DNA of 64,000 nucleotides from the NCBI RefSeq assembly GCF_040183065.1, contig NC_091128.1:179999168-180063167 (forward strand), read 5' to 3'. Below are positions 1 through 11,423 of the stretch, piece by piece. This DNA is from Periplaneta americana (lineage: Eukaryota > Arthropoda > Insecta > Blattodea > Blattidae). The notes beneath the pieces were generated by a model that was not told where the DNA came from, ran no database searches, and saw only the letters and a program-made list of their open reading frames with translations. The translations under genes and the position numbers were made by a program. Every line of letters starts with the position of its first letter. Positions within the stretch are counted from its first letter, which is position 1.

Positions 1-158
1 GGTCCATTGAAGCCAAGGAAATTGCACAGTCATTGTAATGTTTGCTTCTGCAGGAGATGTCGTACATCCTTCCGAGACGAGTTCCTTCCCAAATGAAAAC
101 TTAAGCGATGGTCCAAAAAATCATACTTTGGTTAATGCTTTTGACTTTTTACCGTTTT

Positions 159-408
159 TAGTAGGTTATTTTACAACGCTTTATCAACATCTTAGGTTAT
201 TTAGTGTCTGAATGAGATGAAGGTGATAATGCCGGTGAAATGAGTCCGAGGCCCAATACCGATAGTTACACAGTAATTGCTAATATTGGGTTGAGGAAAA
301 ACCTCGGAAAAAACCTCAACCAGGTAACTTGCCCCGACCGGGAATCGAACCCGGGCCACATGGTTTCGCGGCCAGACGCGCTAACCGTTACTCCACAGGT
401 GTGGACTA
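159..408 (-). mobile_element. tRNA-derived SINE, family A (copy 1)
   Basis: Read on the reverse strand, this starts with a tRNA-like head. The internal Pol III promoter box B (GGGTTCGATTCC) is perfect, and a box A-like stretch lies about 40 bp before it. A CT-rich middle and a conserved 3' body ending in a run similar to TAACCTACTAAAA follow. The same layout recurs five more times in the window. A 9-bp direct repeat, taccgtttt, at 150-158 and 409-417 flanks it as the likely target-site duplication. Non-autonomous; it would rely on a LINE reverse transcriptase. Confidence 0.9.
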
Positions 409-417
409 TACCGTTTT

Positions 418-1528
418 CAAAGATATTATTAACCATTGTTCCATTTGTTTTCAAAATGGATGGAGTAGGCTTCGGAACTATATTCTTTTGTAAGTTACGT
501 CAGTTATGAATGTACGAAAACCATCCACACACGACTAAGAGCTTAAAAATGAAATTATTCTCTTTACCAACAATAATGTGTAATTCCAAAATTATCGGCC
601 ATACTTCAATTAAGATCAAGAGTTTATTTATTCACAACTGACATGCTTACAGTCCTTAACAGTAACCTCCCATAACCTCCCACACCTCTGGAAGGCGACG
701 CATGCTACCCACAGCTTCTCATTGCCTGCTCTGCAGCTGTTATAGTGGCAAACCCCTCTCAGTGGTTCCTTCATCTTAGGAAAAAGGTCGTAGTCATATC
801 CGAAGAATAGCTTCCTGTAATGCTTCATGACATTGTTTAGCATCTTTGCCGCTCCCGACCTGTATTTTAATATGAAGCGTTTTTGCTAAACATTTCCTTA
901 GAGCGTTGCAGGTAAGTCTTACAGTATTACAACCACTGCATATGATTAGTACCTTATAACTTAAGACAGGCACCACTCCATCTCATACTAATCTTCGAAT
1001 GATCTAGGCCTATACAACTGCCGCCTATCTCTGAGAACATCTTTCATAGGATACATTAGGTTTGTGTGTTTTCCACTTTATTTAACTAATCAGGGGAACG
1101 ATTTGTCCACGAGGACAACTGGTGTTGTGACTAGAGCAAAAACAGAAACTTTATGGAAGCCACAAATGAGAATTTAAAAAAAAAAAGGTAGAAAACGTGT
1201 CATGGCCAACTGGCAACTCAAGAATGAAGGAAATGCCATTAACAAAAAAGTATTTAAAACTTTAGAATTTAGAAATAGTTTCTTTAGTTTCAATTAAAGT
1301 GTCTCTCTCCTATTTCAACAATAATAAGTAGCAGAAATTCGAAGTGATTTTTTTCACGTTTAGTTCTTGAAGTTATGATGCAAGAATCTATAAGATAGGA
1401 GGCGGTACAAGTGCAATGCTTTGAGTGGATAAGCAATTTACATAATATTCAATTATCCATGACTGCAAGCAGTGAGGACACCAACATTAAAGGCTGCAAG
1501 AAATTAATTGGTAATTCGTTAATATTAT
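418..1528. other. Anonymous AT-rich DNA
   Basis: I recognise no gene or element here. A cysteine-containing reverse-strand frame at 628-843 (71 codons) has no family resemblance I can name and no clear splice or promoter context. Confidence 0.5.
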
Positions 1529-1566
1529 TCTAAGACAATAATAATACTAATAATAATAATAATAAC

Positions 1567-1610
<44 letters not shown>

Positions 1611-1612
1611 TT
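1529..1612. repeat. (AAT)n microsatellite
   Basis: An almost pure AAT/ATA trinucleotide run with one or two interruptions. Runs like this follow LINE 3' ends elsewhere in the window, but no LINE sequence is recognisable next to this one. Confidence 0.9.
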
Positions 1613-2103
1613 TATTATGAAAACATTCGACGATCATTTATTGTTTGACGCTTGGCATTGCCTTGCCTCCTTCTTGCACTGAATCCTACCGGTCCTTCTT
1701 TCCAAGCATACATTGCTGCAATTGCAACATTGAGAATTCAGGGGATGGTCAGGGAGGAATTTACCCCCGGATTGCAAGATATACCCTCGGAGATTTCGGA
1801 CTTTTTTCATTAAAAAATAGAATTTATACAATATTATATTTCAACTTTATATGACTTTTTAGTAAGTAAAACAAATTCTGTTACGTAGATTTTCAGGAGT
1901 TGTTTCCTTGAAGACTGATGGTTTGCCGGCCAATCTTGATTGGTTGAAATTTAAACCGCCTGAATTGTCATTCTTCATCGTTATAATTAGGAAGGCAGGC
2001 GTGCTGTGTTTTCATTGGCGTAGTTTCCAGTATTATTTTTGTTTAGTGAATGTAATAATTTTGTTTGCTAAAATAGTTGCAGCGTAAACAGTAGATGTAA
2101 ATA

Positions 2104-3649
2104 CACTCAGGGACAAAAAAAACCGGACACTTCTATATTTGCTTGTATTTTGTTGCCAATTATTTCAAAATGAAACTAAAAACCCATTTAAACACAATAA
2201 TGTTTCATTTAGCACCTTATACGACAACATTTGAAAAAAAAATCTCTGATGAGAAAATTTACAAAAAATTACAAAGGGCATATAACTATGGCATCGTTTG
2301 GTCTAACTGTTTTTTTCATTTTATGGTGCCTTAAACATTAAAAACTCTTTTTAGTAACGGGTATTACCCCCTCTGGCTTGAATAACTGCATCCATACGTC
2401 TTGGCATGCTCTCAATTTGGTTAGCAATGTCTTCTTGAGGAATAAGTTCCCATTCTTCGCCAAGTGCTCGCCTCAACTCTTGTAACGATTCTATTCTTAA
2501 CACGCCGTCCCAGCATGTCCCACACGTGTTCAATTGGGTTCATGTCTGGACTCCTTGCTGGCCATGTAAGAACATGGATTCCCACTTCTTGGCGATAATC
2601 TCCGACCGCATGGGCAATATGCGGCCGTGCATTATCATGCATTAAAACAAAATTATCGCCTACAAATTGGCCAAATGGCACAACATGATCAGCCAAACAT
2701 TCATTTATATACCTATCAGCTGTTAGTCTTCCATTTTCAACAAAAACCAACTCTGTACAAGCATCCGTACACACTCCTGCCCAAACCATCTCTCCACCAC
2801 CTCCATACGGCACTTCTTCGGAAATGCAACACTGTGAAAATCGTTCTCCCCTCCTTCTCCAAACTCTTTCACGTCCATCAGGTGAGCACAGATTGAAACG
2901 GGACTCATCGGTGAACAGAACACAGCTCCACTGTCCATTTCTCCAATCCCTGTGATCATTTGCAAAACGCAGTCGTTCAACTCGATGCATCCTGAGAAGT
3001 CTGGGACCAGTTGCAGGTCTACTTGATATCAGTCCACTTGTTTTCAACCTCCTTCTAACTGTTTTGGCCGAAATTGGGCGTCCATGCATGTTAACAAATT
3101 GCTGGGCTACACTAGTAACTGGCAGGTTGCGCTCCCTAAGAACTCTCAACACCATATACCTGTCTTTATTTGGATTTGTAGCTCTTGGACGACCCGAACC
3201 TGGTCTTCTGGTATATTCTAGGGTCTCTCTATACCGTTTTATGGCATCATGGGTTGTGCTTCTAGCCATATTCATAACATTTGCAATGTAACGTACACTG
3301 CGTCCATCATTGTAAAGGGCTACAGCTCGAGCCACATCTTCAGGTCGCATCTTGTTTTAAGACAAATGTTACAACCCCACTTAAATTCAGAAAATGTAAA
3401 AATAAAGAAATAACGAATGATAACGATAATGAAGCACAAAATGGTTGAGACAAAATTGTTATAGCTGAGACTCCGAAAGCAAAATTGGAATATTTGGTTG
3501 TAATGGCTTGTTTATAAAACAAAAACAATCAACAATGTATACACGTCTCCATAACAACAGATGGCTACCATAATATTGTATGAGAAGATAATGTTTTGCA
3601 AAATACCAGCAAATATTAGTGTGTCCGGTTTTTTTTTTGTCCCTGAGTG
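2104..3649 (-). mobile_element. Tc1-like DNA transposon, complete but frameshifted
   Basis: A 1.5-kb element bounded by inverted repeats of about 50 bp. Each starts CACTCAGGGACAAA, runs through an A-tract and then ccggacac. TA dinucleotides lie outside both ends (2102-2103 and 3650-3651), the target duplication expected of Tc1/mariner. It carries one reverse-strand transposase gene. The two repeats differ at only a few positions, so the copy is not very old, but the gene is broken near its C-terminus. The element sits 14 bp upstream of the ATG of a separate short ORF on the forward strand. Confidence 0.95.
2351..3350 (-). pseudogene. Tc1-family transposase (DD34E), frameshifted
   Basis: This would cut and paste its own element by a DDE mechanism in the nucleus. 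The N-terminus (residues 1-110) has the paired helix-turn-helix DNA-binding region with a GRPR linker at about residues 53-56. The catalytic motifs are visible: D148 in LFTDESRF, D239 in MHDNARPH and E274 in PDMNPIEHVWD. With 34 residues between the last two, the triad is DD34E, which indicates Tc1 rather than mariner. The main frame runs 309 codons, but its end is out of frame. The usual C-terminal block (SLQELRRALGEEWE) lies in the neighbouring frame, so there is a 1-nt indel at roughly 2480-2505. The protein is therefore probably inactive. Confidence 0.93.
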
Positions 3650-3651
3650 TA

Positions 3652-3843
3652 TTTCTATGCAGGATGACAAAACAACAGACATTATTTACTTTTCTTAAAA
3701 AGAAAAGACGTATCGAGGAATCAATGGAAAGTGCATCCGTTGCATTTAATGAAGAAGATTCTCAATTGGCTTTAAGTGAAAGTGAAATTTTTGAACCGGT
3801 AATTCCATCTGTGTTGTCTTCATTTAGTGCTGTTAATGGTTAA
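3652..3843 (+). pseudogene. Short hAT/ZMYM-like N-terminal ORF
   Basis: An ATG at 3664 opens 59 codons beginning MTKQQTLFTFLKKKRRIE and ending at 3843. The KQQTL-F-FLKKK start resembles the leaders of hAT-type transposases and ZMYM-like zinc-finger proteins; that is a family impression, not proof. A polypyrimidine/AG acceptor-like string (tttctatgcag) ends at about 3662, two bases before the ATG, so the ORF could be the second exon of an element with a 5' UTR intron. The Tc1 copy sits just upstream. No downstream transposase domain is visible, so this is probably a remnant. Confidence 0.4.
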
Positions 3844-3845
3844 TC

Positions 3846-4718
3846 AGGGGATAAGAAACTAAATATGATTGGTTACATTTCAGTCGTTTTCGGGGTGGTA
3901 CATTTGGTAAACTGTGTGAAAGCATGTCAAATGACCTCGAAGCTCTTCGAAGAAACAGGTGGCTATTCAAATACGTTATAAGAGCTGCTGGGAGTTGCAT
4001 TCGTCTGCTTTATTCAGGGAGTAATTACTACTTGTACTGAATTTAGGCGTTTTATGCCGGATTATGGGACAATTTTATACAGAAAGATAGTGTAGTTCAT
4101 ATTCACCATGCTTTACATCACAACATTTTTATGTTATGCCTAATATTAACATTTACTAGTACTTTAAAAATATAAATAGAAGAAAGCTCTATTTCTTTAA
4201 CTGACTCCATGTTCCCTGTTGCATAGACTTCATCTATTGTTATAAAAAGTGTTAATGTTTCTCTTGTTATCGGTTCCATCTCCCAGCGGCAAATTCCCCC
4301 GGGGAAAAGGTCTGAATTGAACATTGTTCAAAGTAGCAACCAACTGTAAGGATTGCTTCGTCTGGAATTTTGTTCAGTGTTCTCGTTGCGTACCTCAGAC
4401 AGTGTCTACGTCATCAGCAAGCAGTCTATTTCGAAACCTTAAAGAAGCTGCAGCGTGCTACGTACAAGGACTACGAGTATTCAGGTGTCCACCAACTGAG
4501 CTACGACTATGCACAAGACTGCTATTGTTTCGATTTTCATCTTTCTTGACTTTCACCTCTCACTTTGTCTCTTTTATAGGCGTCTTATTGGAAACACACG
4601 CCTAAGGATACAATTCACGAAGTAGTCTTATTCACTTGCTAATGAATGTACAGATTATTTCTTTCAAAGCTGAGCTATGGAGCTTATCGAGTGGTTACTT
4701 CTGGGTCACGGCGTAGCG
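3846..4718. other. Anonymous DNA
   Basis: No recognisable gene. A forward frame at 4324-4605 (93 codons) has no motif I can identify. Part of the segment may be the rest of the element whose leader ORF is at 3664. Confidence 0.4.
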
Positions 4719-4719
4719 C

Positions 4720-4751
4720 AGGTAAAATTTGTGCCAGCATCCGCGGTTATA
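4720..4751 (+). other. Mitochondrial 12S rRNA-like fragment (tiny NUMT candidate)
   Basis: About 32 bp match the highly conserved core of insect mitochondrial small-subunit rRNA, including GTGCCAGCATCCGCGGTTAT preceded by ggtaaaattt. Flanking sequence does not continue as rRNA on either side. The mitochondrial core is from established knowledge; the nuclear-transfer origin is inferred. Confidence 0.55.
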
Positions 4752-4794
4752 GGCCTACAATAAGTACATACAAGCATATATACATACATACATA

Positions 4795-5300
4795 GCCTAC
4801 ATGTTTTGCCCACGGGCAGGTCTTTCACTGTAAACCCAGAATGCTCCAATCTTCCCTATTTTCTGCCTTCCTCTTAGTCTCCGCATATGATCCATATATC
4901 CTAATGTCGTCTATCATCTGATATCTTCTTCTGCCCCGAACTCTTCTCCCGTTCACCATTCCTTCCCGTGCATCCTTCAGTAGGCAGTTTCTTCTTAATT
5001 CCTTTTCCTCTTCCTGATCAGTTTCAGCATCATTCTTTCTTCACCCACTCTTTCCAACACAGCTTCATTTCTTATTCTGTTTGTCCACTTCACATGCTCC
5101 AATCTTCTTCATATCCAGATTTAAAATGCTTCTAGTCGTTTCTCTTCACTTATTCGTAATGTCCATGTTTATGCACAATTCAAAGCCACACTCCACACAA
5201 AGCACTTCACTAGTCTCTTCTTTAGTTCTTTCTCCAGAGGTATGCAGAAGATGCTCCTTTTTCTATTAAAAGCTTCCTTCGCCATTGCTATCCTCCTTTT
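4795..5300 (-). pseudogene. LINE reverse transcriptase C-terminus and 3' end (copy 1)
   Basis: The reverse strand reads as the end of a non-LTR retrotransposon polyprotein. Recognisable blocks are NRIRNEAVLERVGEER, then LIRKRKRN, then RVRGRRRYQMIDDI, then YAETKRKAENREDW, followed by a stop and a short tail. The frame is broken by several stops, so it is a 5'-truncated, decayed copy. The same family is present at 10905-11165. The clade cannot be fixed without the RT core; the C-terminal style fits insect RTE/CR1-like LINEs. Confidence 0.8.
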
Positions 5301-6605
5301 ACTTGGCTTGCAAACACATACAAAAGCAAGGAGAGAGGAGGACAAAGGGAGAGGAAGACAGACGTCGGTAGAGGAATAATGAGGATTGAAGTATTAAAAA
5401 GTGTACAGACGGAAGTGGAGATGACAAATTTTTCCTTAGCGTCACTGTACGCGTTCTGAAATGCATCCAACTGCACCATACAAGAAGTGAAACCAGCACC
5501 CAACCTCACGAGAACATTCCTGAGAAACTAGTATACCAGACTAATGTTGACCATCAGCTGTCAGAACCGGTAGGCAGTGCAGCTCTGGATCTTGCAGACC
5601 TTGTTGACATTAACGTTAGGCCATCATAGAGATGTGGCCAGTCCTGCTCTATTGCCGCTTCGCCCAGTGCTGGACACTTCGTGCACAGCCGTGAAAGAGG
5701 GAATTCCCCATCAAGTCGGAACCTTTGAGAGGCGTCAGACTTCCCATTACACATTTCACGCAATGGGTAGCGAACTGCTAATTCACATGAACTTGTGCCA
5801 AGGGAATTTCCACTCAGCACCTCGAAAGACAAGAGACGGTCTAGAGTTCTCTTTAGGGAGCCATGTGTCACTTCGTGAGCTGAAGTGGTTCAACATAAAC
5901 CATACAGTCACCATTGCAGCACAGATATAACTTCTATGGTTTCATATCATGGATCATAACAAAGCTTCCACATTTTTTTCGAAAGTTTAACTCTATACAC
6001 AATTTCAAAATATAGATATAGATCCTCAAGAGATGGTTTTATACTGGAACAAATGTGCTGAAATTGTAGAGAAAGAAAGAAAATAGCAGTTCTTTTGAAT
6101 AACCACTATGCTGCAAAGGGCTAAAGAAATCCTAGCGGGCAAAAATCCATCCCAGTCACATTAACATGCACGAGTTTCAAATACACGCCGTCTATGAAAA
6201 TATTCTGACAGTCATTCGTGATTAAAAGACTTGTGAACAGCGATTCGTAGGCCTACGACGAGCGGAACCACATTCAATGCTCACAACCTAACAAAATTAT
6301 GGAGAGAAATCATGAGGAAAGGCGTAGTCAGGCACAATACCGGTCCCAAACGAATGCCACGTGAAGAGTGGCTATCTTCATCAGCAACAAGCTTCTTTAA
6401 GATCTCTTGCTACGATACAAATATCCATGTGATTGCACAGAGACATAAACGGTGGTTGTATAATACACAATTTTATTAGATTTACTTTTTGTTTCTCTTT
6501 AATGAGCAACCGGCCCCTATTTTACGAACGGCCATTACTAATTATATTTCAAAATTTTAACAATGAGGACGTTCTCTAAGTTTCTTTCTTCCAGCAATTT
6601 TCTTT
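5301..6605. other. Anonymous DNA
   Basis: Two overlapping frames of 105-117 codons on opposite strands (5554-5930) have no recognisable motif, and I see no element boundaries. Confidence 0.4.
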
Positions 6606-6616
6606 TGTTTCTTGTA

Positions 6617-6863
6617 GGTTTTTTAGTAGGTTATTTTACGGCGCTTTGTCAACAGCTTAGGTTATTTAGCGTCTGAATGAGATGAAGGTGATAATGCCGG
6701 TGAAATGAGTCCAGCACCGAAAGTTACCCAGCATTTGCTCATATTGGGTTGAGGAAAACCCCGGAAAAAACCTCAACCACGTAACTTATCCCGACCGGGA
6801 ATAGAACCCAGGCCACCTGGTTTCGCGGCCAGACGCGCTAACCGTTACTCCACAGATGTAGAC
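6617..6863 (-). mobile_element. tRNA-derived SINE, family A (copy 2)
   Basis: Same head, body and 3' end as the copy at 159-408. Box B carries one change (GGGTTCTATTCC on the reverse strand). A perfect 11-bp target-site duplication, tgtttcttgta, lies at 6606-6616 and 6864-6874. Confidence 0.93.
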
Positions 6864-6874
6864 TGTTTCTTGTA

Positions 6875-8165
6875 CTAGGCGGTGTCAGATATATGGAAGA
6901 TGCCTCTGTCATGGAACTTGATTATAAATACTGAGTCTCCTGTTCCAGATAGGCTACGGTTACTCTGTTCTCTGTAGGCCTACTCGTGCAATGCTGCTGC
7001 ATTTTTAAACATATTTCTCCAACATTAAATTTTCCTCGTGAAAAGTTAAAGGACACACTTTTGCCATGAGACCCAATTTAAAGTAAACCATCTTTCCATT
7101 ATGTATTACCAGTTATCCGAAGTTACAGGACTAGATTTCGGTTCCCGATGGAAATATCGTCGTCTCTACAGTGACGACTGCGCCTTCCTTGTTGTTACCA
7201 GTAATGCACAGTGCATGCAAAACCACTTTTTATACCTATCACATTATGTAAATCTGGTGTCAGTTTTCTTTTGGCAATACTTTGTCTATGACGTAAAATT
7301 AGAGACAAAAACTGTTGCAGTAATCTTAAAATTCGATCTCTATGTCATGTTCTACCTTGAAGATTTTACGACAAAACTGACGTCACTTTGCCAATTGAAA
7401 CTTCTTGCAAATAAGTAAAAACGTTCTGTGTACGTCAGTAGAAATTACAATGGAAGTCTGGAAGGATGTGACATCATCAAGGTGACAGAGAGCTCTCTAT
7501 TATCGATGCCTCGCAGATCGGACAGGCAAGTTGCTGATCTTCGTGCTAGAGGGCCCCGATGTGACACTGCGTAATGCTGACCACATAAGCAGCAGTCCGA
7601 TTATGTGTACATAATCTCTGATGAATACGGAAGGACATGAAGACGAGGGAAGAAAAAGAAGATGACAACGGTAAAGGCCGGAGACGATGAATGAAATAAT
7701 ACGAGTAATTACGACAAAAACCCACCCGAAATGAATGGTCTTCACATGTGGTTGAAGAAGCATTACTTGCACTGTGCGGAAATTATTGCTTTTGACGACT
7801 GGATGATAAGCAAGATGAACACTGCCACTCTGATGTGAAGATATCGCACTGATCCCTCTCATTCAGGAATAGAGATGATTCATATCTCATCGGCCTCACC
7901 TCATCTAGCCAAGAAATTGTACGATTCTTCACTTTTTCCAATGCTAATGCAATGAGAATCTTCTTCCCTTTAGTTGTGCCTCACATGACCCCTTTGTAAT
8001 AAGGAGTACAATAGAAGCTGAGTCGACTTCCACCTGAAAGGGGAGGTTATTCACACTGAGCCGCATTTCCAGATGTTTGTCTGATGTTACTCCTCTTAAT
8101 GTTTTTCCATTAGAGCATCAGAGTTCACAAGAACTTAAGAACTTGGCACCAAAAGCTCACTCTCA
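6875..8165. other. Anonymous DNA
   Basis: Frames of 105 codons (7101-7418, forward) and 120 codons (7500-7862, reverse) have no recognisable domain. No repeat boundaries were found. Confidence 0.4.
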
Positions 8166-9290
8166 CACAGCCTCAGTGGCACACACACACACGGCCTCAG
8201 TGGCACACACTGTCTCATTGTCACACCTAGCCTCAGTGGCACACACTGTCTCATTGTCACACCTAGCCTCAGTTGCACACACTGTCTCATTGTCACACCT
8301 AGCCTCAGTGGCACACACTGTCTCATTGTCACACCTAGCCTCAGTGGCACACACTGTCTCATTGTCACACCTAGCCTCAGTGGCACACACTGTCTCATTG
8401 TCACACCTAGCCTCAGTGGCACACACACTGTCTCATTGTCACACCTAGCCTCAGTGGCACACACACTGTCTCATTGTCACACCTAGCCTCAGTGGCACAC
8501 ACTGTCTCATTGTCACACCTAGCCTCAGTGGCACACACACTGTCTCATTGTCACACCTAGCCTCAGTGGCACACACACTGTCTCATTGTCACACCTAGCC
8601 TCAGTGGCACACACTGTCTCATTGTCACACCTAGCCTCAGTGGCACACTCACTGTCTCATTGTCACACCTAGCCTCAGTTGCACACACTGTCTCATTGTC
8701 ACACCTAGCCTCAGTGGCACACACTGTCTCATTGTCACACCTAGCCTCAGTGGCACACACACTGTCTCATTGTCACACCTAGCCTCAGTTGCACACACTG
8801 TCTCATTGTCACACCTAGCCTCAGTGGCACACACTGTCTCATTGTCACACCTAGCCTCAGTGGCACACTCACTGTCTCATTGTCACACCTAGCCTCAGTT
8901 GCACACACTGTCTCATTGTCACACCTAGCCTCAGTGGCACACACTGTCTCATTGTCACACCTAGCCTCAGTGGCACACACTGTCTCATTGTCACACCTAG
9001 CCTCAGTGGCACACACTGTCTCATTGTCACACCTAGCCTCAGTGGCACACACACTGTCTCATTGTCACACCTAGCCTCAGTGGCACACACTGTCTCATTG
9101 TCACACCTAGCCTCAGTGGCACACACTGTCTCATTGTCACACCTAGCCTCAGTGGCACACTCACTGTCTCATTGTCACACCTAGCCTCAGTGGCACACTC
9201 ACTGTCTCATTGTCACACCTAGCTTCAGTGGCACACTCACTGTCTCATTGTCACACCTAGTCTCAGTGGCATACTCAGTCTCACTGTCAC
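8166..9290. repeat. 36/38-bp minisatellite, about 30 units
   Basis: A tandem array of a 36-bp unit built from the blocks ctgtctcattg, tcacacctagcctcag and tggcacaca. Some units carry two extra bases (an extra ac or tc), giving 38 bp. The 36-bp form is 12 codons, so short frames with a 12-residue periodicity (HLASVAHTVSLS on the forward strand) are open until a 38-bp unit shifts the frame. Marker variants recur at 110-bp and 220-bp spacing, indicating higher-order duplication of three and six units. Confidence 0.97.
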
Positions 9291-10904
9291 GAGAACAAGC
9301 GAATGGAAGAGAACAGGGAAAGAAAACAAAAGAAACCAGAAATGGAGAGAAATATATATATAATAATGAATGGAAAATAAAATAAATAAGTTGAAAAATC
9401 CTAAACAATTGTCTTGCTACATTTCAATAACTCTGCATGGAGCTTATCTTGCTATAAACAAATAAAAAAGGTAAATAATAAACAATTCGATTTAATTGTC
9501 TTGTTTGATTCTAACAGGCGTGTACCCCAATGATTTCAACACAAATAAAATGAAGAACCTGAATTAATACCTTGTCTGATGTTAACAGATATGAAAGCTA
9601 TTAATTTCAGTGTATGCTTTAAGTAAAGATATGGGTTTCAATTTGCTGCTTGATTTCAAAGAGCGTGTTTGACGTGGTGCCTGTATTTCTTCGTCGGGGA
9701 TCCAGTGTTATGATGGTCCTATCAAGATGAGGTCAAAATGAACTTGTAGATAATCCGGTATGAACGCAAAAATATTCGACAAATAAATTCCTAATAATTC
9801 CTTTGATTATTTTCTAGCCACCGTCTCCCCCCAGCCGTTTTCGTCTCAATTTTCAGTTGGTGCACGTCAATCAACATGTTCATTACATGTCAACAAACTT
9901 TGAAAATGGTGTTATAACGGACCTTGACATGGATGCATGTACAGTCTTAGAAATAATTGATGGCACACAGATATTTTCTAAGTTCCAGAAAGGAGGCACT
10001 GCGCATGATCACAGGACGAGCGATCAGGTTCACAAGCGAACCACTAGTCGAGGTAATAACATTCGTTCTGTTTCGTTGCATGTCGTCTCTAAACAGCTAT
10101 AACAAGTGCCAGGCAAAATGATTTAGCGTAAATAAGTAGCACGATGAAAACTTTTTCACCACCAAGAGTGGCGCCATCAATATTGTTTCTAAGACTGTAC
10201 GGAGGCCCACATGAATTGCTACAAGGGACCCTCAGCTTTGCTTCATTATTCTATGGCCGTATTATCTGTAACTTCCAATAGTAAATATCCCGTCAAACAC
10301 GTAATATCGATTATGAATCCTTCTCACTGTACAGACGCCATGGTAAGTCCGGGCACGTGGCGCTACATGAGACAGAGCGTCTGACGTCATGTGATGGCGT
10401 ATTTTTAACGAAACCTCTCATTAGGCCTTTCTGAACCGTACCAACGAAACGCTTCCTTTTATTAGTTTGACTATGGCCATTCATTCAATCGCATAATTTA
10501 GTTCAGATATCCTGCACTAATAATTCCTCTGAATATCAACAACATCGACCAATCCCTTTCCATATAGGCTGAACATCAACACAGAAGCATATCACTGTGT
10601 TATTCGATGAAAGCATTCACAGTGATACAAATATACACAAAATTAAATGTTAGCATAATATAAGATTTCAAGTCTATGCTTACATCACACATAAGAAACA
10701 GCCAATCATAAATAATTATATTGGTATGTAGCCATTTTGATTCAGAGAAACTATTTATATTTTTCAGTCCTGCAATATGGATTCTTGCAAAACATACAGT
10801 TAGGCCTAGTTTCGTTTCATTACGTCCAATTTTTTTTTCTTTTAGAAATATAAGATTTTCAAATTCCTGAAAATGTTTATTCATTAAAATCATTTACTAT
10901 ATAC
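9291..10904. other. Anonymous DNA
   Basis: No recognisable gene or element. Short frames at 9857-10102 (forward) and 10600-10893 (reverse) have no identifiable motif. Confidence 0.4.
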
Positions 10905-11165
10905 ATACATAAGTGTTCTGCCCATGCGCAGGTCTTTCACTAAAAACCCAGCATTCTGCAATCTTTCCTTCAGAAGGCAGTTTCTTCTCAGTCAGTGATC
11001 CAGTCAATTCCTTTTTCTCTTCCTGATCAGTTTCGGCATCATTCTTTCTTCACCCACTCTTTCCAACACAGCTTCGTTTCTTATTCTGTCCGTCCACTTC
11101 ACACGCTCCATCCTTCTCCATATCAATATTTCAAGTGCTTCTGTTCGCTTGCCGTAATCTACACA
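10905..11165 (-). pseudogene. LINE 3' end (copy 2), internally deleted
   Basis: Same LINE family as 4795-5300. The reverse strand reads ERVKWTDRIRNEAVLERVGE and then LIRKRKRN. It then jumps almost directly to the final tail, lacking the GRRRYQMIDDI block seen in copy 1. It is therefore 5'-truncated and carries an internal deletion of roughly 150 bp. Its right end meets a short CA-rich stretch. Confidence 0.8.
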
Positions 11166-11320
11166 CGCGCAAGCACGCACACACAATAATAACACAAAGA
11201 GGCGCTGGCCAGCAACGAACAAAGAACTAGTTCAGAGATATCTGAAGGAATTTCTACAATTCGTCAAAACATTAACTTTAATGAATTATAAGAGTGTATA
11301 ATAGTACATTATGCAACGAG

Positions 11321-11420
11321 CCTATAATGGTAGTAATTAAGACGCAAGTATGTTTGTTTATGAAACGAGCGCAAGCGAGTTTCATAATTTTCATACGAGC
11401 GTCTTAATTACCATTATAGG
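11321..11420. repeat. 100-bp palindrome (MITE-like)
   Basis: The outer arms, cctataatgg at 11321 and ccattatagg at 11411, are perfect inverted repeats. They continue inward through taattaagacgc and its complement, apart from a 3-nt insertion in the left arm. A second inner palindrome, atgaaac to gtttcat, centres near 11372. The Penelope-like element lies immediately to the right. Confidence 0.8.
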
Positions 11421-11423
11421 CAA

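Noticed and set aside
628-843. Cysteine-containing 71-codon reverse frame
   Set aside because: No family resemblance, no splice sites in sensible places, and length within chance expectation.
1735-4300. hAT element with ends at caggggatgg (about 1737) or cagggagg (about 1749) and cccccggggaa (about 4290)
   Set aside because: The apparent inverted similarity is short and GC-biased; no 8-bp duplication was found.
8077-8448. A 123-codon protein with 12-residue repeats
   Set aside because: Product of the 36-bp minisatellite; 38-bp units break the frame repeatedly.
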